Source: Triparma columacea
Lineage: Eukaryota > Sar > Bolidophyceae > Parmales > Triparmaceae
Reading direction: 5' to 3'
Length of the DNA stretch: 64,000 nucleotides
NCBI GenBank assembly: GCA_030267965.1
Contig: BRYA01000165.1
Location: 10,615-74,614 of the forward strand
Shown: piece by piece, positions 50,097 through 58,964 of the stretch
Position numbering within the stretch: position 1 is the first letter of the stretch
Layout: each line of letters starts with the position of its first letter
Made by a program: the position numbers and the translations under genes
Notes under the pieces: generated by a model
What the model was told of the DNA's origin: nothing
The model's input: the letters and a program-made list of their open reading frames with translations, nothing else
Database searches by the model: none

Positions 50097-53000
50097 TTAT
50101 ACATCCCTCTCAGCCAACACAGTCTGCCGAAGCTTCGTTGATGAGCTCACCCCGGTGCTTCCATTTCCACCAGCACCCTTTTCCCGCTTCAACGCTTCCG
50201 AAAGCTTCATGATTTCCTCTTCCAAGCGCCTGATGTCTTTTCCTTGCACAGAGTTCTCTTCCTCCAACCTATTTATCTCTGCTGCTGCTTTAGCCTCGTA
50301 ACCAACCCCCTCCCCCGTTTTCATCCCCACTACCACGCTCCTTCTTCTCGCCCCCACAGTAATATCCTCGATCTTCTGAGCACTCTCCTCCGTCACCCAA
50401 ATCGCCCTCCCCGTATCCTTATCGCAGACCCTCATCAAGTTGGCATAGGTACCATCAGGGTCATGCTCAATCAGAAATTTCCCGTACTCCCGCAGCTCCC
50501 CCCCCCTCTTTGCGCCCGAGGATCCTCCCCCCCGGCGCTCCACTTCCCCTTGCACAACGTCGTAGTCTGCGACGTTGCTTTCCTTGTCCAGCCCATCTAC
50601 GAACTTGGTCGCCTTCTCCATCAGCCCCTTGGGCACCAGCCTGTTGGGAATCCCCGGGCAGAAGCAGCTCGCCAATCCCGCAGCCCCATTCATGACCGCC
50701 ATGGCCTGGAGCCCCACCCTCATCATCGGCAGGTGCTGGTCCACGAGGTCGCTCTTGGTCTCGATAACCTTGGGGTACAACCCGCTGGGATCGTATACGG
50801 GCTCGCTGGTGTACTCATCTACGAGGTACATGTACATTTCCTTTTTCACCAGCTTGCTCTTCATATCCGCAACCTTCCCTTTGAACATGCTGCTACCAAA
50901 GTTGGCTGCGAAGGAAACCGGATTCTTTATGAAGGACGTGGTCTTCTCAGTCAGGCCCGTCAAGTCGTCCATGAAGTCCTCTGCTTTGTCAAGCATCTCC
51001 TTTGCCCTATCCTTCACTGATTTCTCGTCCTCCCCCTCCTCTGGTGGTGGCGGTAGCTTGTAAGGCAAGATAATGAAGCACGTCGGAGTTGCGACATCCG
51101 TCGCCTCAAAGATTGCATCGCAGAGGACGCCTGTGCTCGCATCGATCTTATCCATCGTCTCCTTCCCCATGCTCTTAAGCTCGATCGTGTTGTCCAGGAT
51201 TTTCTCCATGAGCATTGCGCTCTTGGCGTGGTATTCCAGCTCCTTATTGAACTTGGCGTCCAATTCAAGCTGCTTCTTGAAGTTGGCGTCCAACTTGCCG
51301 CTCATCTCGTGCAACAAATTGGTATCCCCCCCCCTGGCATTGGCGTCCATCTTGTCCTTTATCTCCAGTAAAAGCCTAGTATCGATATCGCCCCCCGTCC
51401 CTTCCAGTGTGAAGAACGGGTGCTTCAGAATCTCCTTGAACGTGCTTGGACGGTCGGATGGTTCCCTGGAGAGAAGCTTGGAGAGCAGGTCTTTTGCCAT
51501 GGGATCGTTGATCTTTGCGAGGGAGTTTATCTTCTTTGCGTCGTCCCACGTTGCGACCTCGTGCATGTCCACGCCTTCCTTGAGGTCGTCATCTCGATTC
51601 ACGTTGAAGAGAGGGGAACCGGTGCAGAGGGCGTAGAGAATCGTACCGAAAGACCACGCGTCGAAGGAGGAGGAGGAAGGCACGAGCTGGTAGGGGAGGG
51701 ACGAGGGATTAAGGGGCTGCTCAATTTTGTCCCCGTCCGAGTCCTCGACTATCGTAGTGAGGAAAGTCTTGACGACGTACTTTTTCTTCTTCCTGCCTTT
51801 CTTGAACATCTTGGGTTGAATCTTCTCCCAGAGCTGGGGGTCCACGTCTGCAAAGTAGGTCTCAAACTGCTCCATTTCGTTGTCATCTTTGAGGGCATAA
51901 ATCATCTCGGGGGGGAGTACGCCAGAGGAGAACTTGGCGCCCGCGTAAAATGAAGTTGAGTCGTCGCACATGGGCACGCTGGCGTCCAAATCAATGAGAC
52001 GGACGCGAGACGAGTATCGGACGACGTTGAGGAACTTGAGGTCCCCGTGGATGAGCTGTGGGGGGAGGAGGGGGGGAGGGGGGGGGGAGGGTAACGTAAG
52101 ACAATTGAAGCAGAGCTGTTAAGATATTCATTCGTGAATTCTCACCTCCTTCTCGTGGCAGTGGCTAGCAGCCTCTGCAATCTGCTTAGATAAGGACCGA
52201 ACCGTCGTCATGTCCGGACGCTCGGAGCGAAAGATGGTGTCCAAGTTTCGATCGGCGCAAGGCATGACCACGGCGAACTTGTACTCGCCCACGTTTGCCT
52301 GTTCAAGCGCTGAGAGGAATGACTCATCGGTAGACCCATCGTAGGTGTGGTTGACGCCGATGACAAATTTTGAGTCGAGCTCGTTCTGTGGCGAGGGTTA
52401 GTGTTAGTGGATAAGTCGAGGTGCTGCTTTGATGTTTGCCTATACGGTGAAGTGTATAGTAATGTATCTCACCTTCTCTCGGGCGTCGATCTCGCGATCG
52501 AACTGGTCCTTATTCTTCATGAACTTGAAGACGACCTCGTGCCTCTGGTTGTTGTCCAAGTGCTCCTTACAGAACTTAAGGTACTCGTCCTCGGTGATGG
52601 TATTGGAGTGATCAGCATCCCAATGGGCAAACTGCGGTGAAGCGAGGAGTGGTGCGGCGTGGGTGTTATTGGCCTGTGTGCGTTACATAGGATAAATGGG
52701 ATATTGCAGTCGGGATATTGCAGTCGGGATATTGCAGTCGGGATATTGCAGTCGGGATATTGCAGTCGGGATATTGCAGTCGGGATATTGCAGTCGGGAT
52801 ATTGCCGTCCTCACCTTTTCTTCAAACAGGGTAGCATCGAGAGTCACGCCGAGCGTGAGCAAGGCTGAGCGGAAGTCCTCCTTCGTGATTNNNNNNNNNN
52901 NNNNNNNNNNNNNNNNNNNNNNNNNNNNNNNNNNNNNNNNNNNNNNNNNNNNNNNNNNNTGAATAGGGGGGCCCTTGAAGAGCTCGTAGCGCCCAAGGAA

Positions 53001-55478
53001 GAGGAGGCGCGACTGGAGGGCCTTCTTTATTTCGGGGACAGCAAGGTCAATTGCTTCGCGACCGGTGAAGTCGTCGGCCTTTGCGAGAGCCTCCGCAACG
53101 GAGAGGGGGCAGAATTGGATGAGATCGAGGGAAAGTTGGAGGAGGTTGCAATCCTCGGAGGAAAGATCACTGAGAAGGGCGCTATCCGACACGAGCTCAA
53201 CCCATCCGTTCTGCTCTGCAGGAGTGAAAGCATTTATATTGGGGGGTGGGGACGTCAGTAGATTGTCCATGTAGGCCTTTGCGGCGGGTTTGAACTGCTC
53301 CTCGTTGTGAGGGTGTCGTGCGAAGAGGGTCGTTTGGAGGAGGAAGGGGCGCTTAAGCCTGGCAGCACAACGCAAGGGGGTCTCCTCGTCGACATTCTTT
53401 GCCAATAGTTGTTGGGGATCGGCGTTGATGATGTGCAATATGGTTTCACGGGTTGAGAAGGGGTTCTCACTGAGGAGGGGAGGGGGGAAGGGGGGGGGGG
53501 AGGGGTTAGTATGCATGGCAGAATGGGTTTGCTTGCTTGCATTACTTACCTCGCAAAGTGAAGGGGGGTATACAATCTCGCCACCTCCTTCTTGGATGTC
53601 CATGATTGGTCGATGCGAATGAGCAGGGGGACGGCTTGTTGGAGAAGATCCTGATTTCTGTTGGCGCACAGGAAGTGGAGGGGCGTGAAGGGGGGAATGG
53701 AGGCTGATTCTTGGTGAGAGAGCACTTCGGTGCGAAGAGGTTGTAGGAGATTTTTGAGTCCCTCAATCGTTAGATATGAAGAACTCAACTTGAAGTGGAT
53801 GGGGTAGTCGGAGAGTTGCTTCTTGAAAAAATCTGGGGAGGGGTCTTGGGATTCTTCGAGGCGCTGCATGACGGAGAGGGGCTTGCATGCTGAGAAGGTG
53901 TTTTGATATGGAGTCAGGTCTGGGGGAAGTCCAACCAAAGACGTCAAGCCCGTGCATCCACCAAAGGCATATTCATCAATCGTAGTGACTCCCGTAGGAA
54001 GACCCTCCAACGATGTCAAGCCCGTGCATTGCTGAAAGGCCTGAATACCAATCGTAGTGACTCCCGTAGGAAGACCCTCCAAAGACGTCAAGCCCGTGCA
54101 TCCATAAAAGGCATTTTCACCAATCGTAGTGACTCCCGTAGGAAGACCCTCCAACGATGTCAAACCCGTGCATCCATAAAAGGCCCGTGCACCAATCGTA
54201 GTGACTCCCGTAGGAAGTCCCTCCAAGGATGTCAAGCCAGTGCATCCTTGAAAGACCAGTCTACCAATCTCAGTGACTCCCGTAGGAAGACCCTCCAACG
54301 ATGTCAAGCCCGTGCATCCATTAAAGGCCCATAGACCAATCGTAGTGACTCCCGTAGAACGAAGACCCTCCAACGATGTCAAGCCCTCGCATCCAGTAAA
54401 GGCCTCATCACCAATCGTAGTGACCCCCTCTGCAACAGTGAACCCTGTGATGTACGAATTATACTTGAACGACGTTTTCCCGTCGTACACGACGATCTTT
54501 TCTGTTGGTAGAAACAAAAGAAAGAAAGCGCAGGATATGGTGGGGGGTTAGTTAATGTGTTTGTGGGAAAGTCGGGAGACTCGGGGACTGAGCGGATAAA
54601 TCCGAATGAGCGGTGGAACGTACCTGATAATATGATGCTTGAGGTAGATGATTGATGTCCTTTACCTTCCTGTTGTGTTATCTCGTCCGTGAACTTACCG
54701 CTAGGGTCCCTCGGAGGTTCGACCTGCTTGGGCGCGTGAGGGACCATGGCAGTGGCGTCGTCTCCCGCCTTCCCTCCGGCGGCGGCAGTCATCTGCCCCT
54801 TAGCGGCATCCATCGCGTTGGCGCCGGGTCGGTCAAACTTCACGCTGACATTAATTTTTCCAACTTCCTTCTCGGCCTTGTCCACAATGGGTATATCCCC
54901 CTGAAAGTTTCCCATCGCTATCCAGTCCATGATCCCAACCTTGGCCCTCCCCATGAACTTGTCGCTACCCACGCTCTCCTTGTCCATAATGTTAATCTCC
55001 AGTTCCTTCTCCGTGCTAATTTGGAACTCAAACTCCTGATTCCACACCGGGTTCTTCCCTCCCTGCACGTGGTGCTTGGTCTGGTGCTCTTGGCTCCCGA
55101 TCTTAAGCTTAGCATACGGGTCGGCCTGCGATGAGCGAAAAGGAGAGCGTTGTTTGTTAGGGTTGGTAGTATATAATGAAATATATGTATATATATAGTT
55201 GTCAAAGTGGCGGCACGGAGGCAGCGTAGTGGTAGCAGCAACGTCTTTCGTCGCTTGGAATTTCACACATCCAAACTCTTGATTCTCCATCACTTTCCCA
55301 TCCCTATACACATCATCCTCACCTTCCCGAACATTCCCTGCCCCGTCTTAATATCTACTCCCTTCACACACTTGACAATAAGAGTCCCAAACTTGGCAGC
55401 AGCGTTAGCAGTGTTATGCTGCCCATTACCTTCTGAAGGATTAATCACTGCGACCTTCTTACTACCACAGGCGCCCAT
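50097..55478 (-). CDS. C2 / LRR_5 / ankyrin / EF-hand / protein kinase, 1540 aa
   Basis: Seven exons (55478-55323, 55125-54624, 54501-53550, 53469-52815, 52631-52473, 52385-52146, 52055-50097); exon 4 contains a 69-N gap. All phases agree. The N-terminus MGACGSKK fits myristoylation plus palmitoylation. A C2 domain (GTLIVKCVKGVDI, ADPYAKLKIG, NPVWNQEFEF) spans about 30-155. LRR_5 units follow (GVTTIGARAFYGCTGLTSLE), then ankyrin-like repeats (YTPLHFASENPF, ETPLRCAARLKRP) and an EF-hand (HWDADHSNTITEDEYLKF). The kinase has VVFKFM for the beta-3 Lys, HGDLKFLN instead of HRD, and DLD instead of DFG. It also has LPPEM and FDAWSFGTILYAL. No Gly-rich loop is evident. The last 440 residues are partly coiled coil. 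I infer a membrane-tethered signalling protein. Confidence 0.75.
52698..52810. repeat. 14-bp tandem repeat in kinase-gene intron
   Basis: Seven copies of GGGATATTGCAGTC and one diverged copy (GGGATATTGCCGTC) fill more than half of the 183-bp intron between exons 4 and 5. Confidence 0.95.
52891..52959. other. Assembly gap (69 N)
   Basis: Run of N inside exon 4 of the kinase gene. Its length is a multiple of three and the frame stays open across it, but the true length is unknown. Confidence 1.
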
Positions 55479-55646
55479 TATGGAGGTGATGTATTCAGAT
55501 GGGAAGGCAAGGGATTGAAGTCCTCCCTGTGTGTGTCTCTATCTAACAGGTACAGACCTGGAAATCGTTGGAACTTCTCTGCTCTTCTTTCTGCTCTTTC
55601 TGCTCTCTCCATCCGGACTCCATCCACTCTACCAAAACTGCTCATA

Positions 55647-56924
55647 ATGATGTCATTTTTAGCCTTATTTATAACATTACCGCTAATATCAATCAATGGA
55701 TTCACAACTACAACTACACACATCACTAAAACATTCTCGAAAGCATCATACCAAACGTGTATTAGACAACTATTTGGAACCAAGAGAAAGATACCCGCTA
55801 TGATACCCCAAATACTCTCAAGCAGACCTTCAAACAGACCATCTCCATTCGCCACCTTCACCACCTTCACCACCTTTGCCACCTCAACCACATCGTCAAC
55901 CCCAACCCCTTCATCAAACCCTCCTCCCCATCTTCCAACAAACCCCTCCTCAACAACCCTAATCCTAGATCTATGGGGAACTCTCCACAACGGTCTCCAC
56001 CTATACCCCGGTGTTTTTGATAAGATGAACGAGTTGAGGGAGAAAGGTTGTAAAATGTACGTGCTGAGTAACTCGAGTAAAAGAAGGGTTATTACTGAGG
56101 ACCAACTCAAATTACTAGGACTGGACCCTGCGGTGATGTTTGAGGATATCGTTACTAGTGGAGAGGTTGGTTGGAACGTATTGAAATGGGCAACGGGTGC
56201 AGTACAAAACAACAACCTTCAACAAACCGACCGCAATATAAACTCTACACTAAAATACCTCCCTCCTCAAAAGTTCCTCGAAACATTCCTTTCCTCTCTA
56301 CCCCCACGTTCCCCCTCTGTACCTCTACGTGTTTACACATTCGGTGCGAACCCCAGCTCCGACGTTCTTTACGTAAAATCAACAGGTTGTGTAGTAACTT
56401 GTAAAATAACAGACGCCGACATTATACTAGCATTAGGTACTGGTTGTGTGTTGGATGAGTTCTCAAACAACGTAACACCATTAGGTACTGAAGATACGGA
56501 GTTCTACGAGGAGAAGGTTCGATCTGTTTTCGAAGTTCTTGCTAAAGATTCTAAGTCATTACCGCCTATGTTATGTTGTAATCCAGACATGATACGACCT
56601 GACGTAAGCAAAAGTATTATGCCTGGTACAATCGCTGCATGGTACGAGGAATACGGGGGGGATGTTCATAGAGTCGGTAAACCTTATTGTGGGATGATGT
56701 CGTGTTTAGGTTTATCTGACGTGGATCTTAAGAATACGTGGATGGTAGGTGATAGTATCTACACTGACCTCGGATTCGCCTCATCCGCTGGTATTAAAGG
56801 AGTTTGGTGTTGGGGTGATGGTATACACGCAGATGATATAAGGGAGGGGAAGATGGGGATTGAGTACGGGAACGGTGTTGTTGTGGAGGGTTTTAAGGAT
56901 ATCGAATTCAATGATAGGGACTAG
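55647..56924 (+). CDS. HAD-superfamily IIA hydrolase, predicted plastid-targeted
   Basis: Single exon, 425 aa from the double ATG at 55647/55650. The leader MMSFLALFITLPLISINGFT is a signal peptide with Phe at the expected cleavage site, followed by a Thr/Ser/Pro-rich transit-like stretch to about residue 100. HAD motif I is LILDLWGTLHNGLHLYPGV (DxWG, first Asp the nucleophile), motif II YVLSNSSK, motif III the Lys of HRVGKPY and motif IV WMVGDSIYTDLGFA. This is the DxWGxLHNG subgroup (TIGR01459-like), whose substrates are not well defined. A longer in-frame N-terminus exists but would bury the leader. The start lies 168 bp from the divergent kinase gene. Confidence 0.87.
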   Translation: MMSFLALFITLPLISINGFTTTTTHITKTFSKASYQTCIRQLFGTKRKIPAMIPQILSSRPSNRPSPFATFTTFTTFATSTTSSTPTPSSNPPPHLPTNPSSTTLILDLWGTLHNGLHLYPGVFDKMNELREKGCKMYVLSNSSKRRVITEDQLKLLGLDPAVMFEDIVTSGEVGWNVLKWATGAVQNNNLQQTDRNINSTLKYLPPQKFLETFLSSLPPRSPSVPLRVYTFGANPSSDVLYVKSTGCVVTCKITDADIILALGTGCVLDEFSNNVTPLGTEDTEFYEEKVRSVFEVLAKDSKSLPPMLCCNPDMIRPDVSKSIMPGTIAAWYEEYGGDVHRVGKPYCGMMSCLGLSDVDLKNTWMVGDSIYTDLGFASSAGIKGVWCWGDGIHADDIREGKMGIEYGNGVVVEGFKDIEFNDRD

Positions 56925-57036
56925 TTTAAGATATAGCAGCTACCAAGGACTGGGACATGAACGTAGGCAAGTAAAAGAGTAAAATGGTATCTCAAAAACT
57001 TGTCTGTGCCTTGGATTAGTCGAGCGAATCGTCGAT

Positions 57037-58785
57037 TTAAGTTATGTTACTCTCAGCTTTGATCTTCTTCACGAACCACTCCTGCAGTTCTTTCTTCATC
57101 TGCGTTTCAGAAGTTCGTATATTTAGCGTTGAGGGGTGTGTGAGGTTTAGAAGCACTCAAGCTGGTCATCTCCTATTCTCTCTCTTTTAAACAACCATCT
57201 TTCTCACCTCTTCCTTCTTCCCTTGTTTAACGTTAGTCTCCTTGCAAACCTCCTTCAAGTCCATGCTCCTCATCCCTCCCATAACTCTCTCCACAATCTC
57301 CTCCAAGCTTTCCCCCCCCCCCTCCCCCCCCCCCTCCCCCTCCTCTTCTTCGTCTTCACAGAATTCGTCGTACCATCCGTTAACGATCGCCCAATTAGTC
57401 CCAATCCTCCCCACCTCCCCTCCCCCCCCTCCCAATCTCTCCACCTCAATCGCTTTCCTGCACCACACCTTCCCCCCCTCCTTCCCTCCCCCCCATCCCC
57501 CCTCCAAAACAGTATGGTATAAGGAAAGGTAGTAATAATAAAGCTGACAGTTAAGTTGACCCGTACCCCTAACCGCTTTCCCGTATGCGCACTCAGACAT
57601 TACTAACATTACGTACGTCTTAATCGCAGTTACCCAGGGCGATGATGAGGTAGGGTCGGGGCTTGATTTATCGCGAGTACCTTGGTAGGATATAAGCGTT
57701 GCTCTGAAGAGTGTACGGACAGACGCTATTAAAGGACGGGTCTCCTTGAACTCAAGTGGGTCTCGTTGACTAGGTGAAGTTTCATTTGGGGGGGGGGGGG
57801 AAGACGAGCGGGATAAGGAGTTCATTATACCGACGGCGTCACCGTATATGTACTCGTCTGAACCTGGGGTGCTGAAACGGCGGCACTTTTTACCGGTGGA
57901 GTAGAAGGTGGTGGAGATTGAGAGGGGGGGAGGGGTGGAGGACTTTATGCAGGACATGAAACTTGAGAGAGGGAGGTGGTAAATGTACCTCTAAAAGAGA
58001 CGGTAGGGGGAGGAGAGAAGAGAGGGGAGGATAGAAGCGAAGGGAGGAGAGAAGCGAAGGGGAGGAGTTAGACAAAAGGGAAGAACTAGAGAAGCAGGGT
58101 GAGAAAGGCTACTACAACAACGAGGCTCGTCAACCAAGGGCCGGGGGGACACCTATATGCTCTCAAGGAAACTAGCCGCTTCTAGATTGCTGCTTCCTGC
58201 CCCCCCCCCCACCCTCCAGGTACCCCCATGGTACTCCCACGAACCCAATTTTCATAGCTCTTCCCCCCCCCCTCCCCCACCCCCTTCCCCCCCCCCCACA
58301 CCCCCTCCCTCCCCCCAACCCCATAATTAACTCACGTCCTTCCTCTCCTCCTGCACTCTTTTCAAAGTTTCCTCCGCCCCTTCAAAGTCCAACCTCTCCA
58401 TCATATCCTTCGCCTCCGTCTGCATCCTATAACAGTCCGCATCACTCAGCTTCCCCTCCCCCGGTACAGCACGAGAGGAGTGAAGGTACTGTGCCTCGGT
58501 TAAGGCGGCGTTTAAAGTGTAGTCGGAGGCGTCTTTTAAGGCGGAGGTTTTACCGGGGACGGCAAAGGGCTCGGGATCATCGGGGGGAGGCTGGTTTGGG
58601 GGGGTTGAGGATAAAGACTGGGATAGAGGAGGGGGTCGGGATATACACTCGTGTCGGCCTTTGGGTTTCTTTCTTGTTTTGTTGTTTAGAGTAGTTTGAG
58701 GGATTATGAAGGGGGAGGAGAGGTGTATGATGGTAAAAATGATGGTAAATATGAGAATGATATGGTTGAGCGCCATATATGGCAT
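57037..58785 (-). CDS. Unknown protein, predicted plastid-targeted
   Basis: Three exons (58785-58336, 57990-57208, 57099-57037), all in phase, give 431 aa. The leader is hydrophobic (LNHIILIFTIIFTIIHLSSP) followed by FII, again fitting the bipartite plastid signal. The middle has helical segments (LTEAQYLHSSRAV, DMMERLDFEGAEETLKRVQE) that resemble the region in diatom plastid proteins with UVR-like or HemY-type helices. Then come KTYVMLVMSECAYGKAVRGT, LYYYYLSLYHTVLEG and NWAIVNGWYDEFCED, all aromatic-rich. A Gly/Glu-rich low-complexity insert precedes the last exon (MKKELQEWFVKKIKAES). I do not recognise the family. The join between exons 1 and 2 crosses a C-rich 345-bp intron and is the least certain step. 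Confidence 0.6.
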
Positions 58786-58964
58786 AATTTATGATGGGAC
58801 TTTTTTTGGAGCTCTTTTGGTGGAAATCGGGTGAATGAAGGTCCATGAAGGTGTGTTTCCAATTTGTGCCTCTTCCACTTCTCTCATCCCACGCCTCCCT
58901 TCCCTTCACAACGAAAGTGAAAAAAAACACAATTGAACGATTGATTCCACTCAACAACAAAGGG

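Noticed and set aside
53550..55478. Separate C2-domain gene ending near 54,380 and separate LRR_5 gene starting at 54,517.
   Set aside because: The supposed LRR_5 start is not an ATG. A GTACGT donor at 54623 and a CCAACAG acceptor at 54502 join both in phase.
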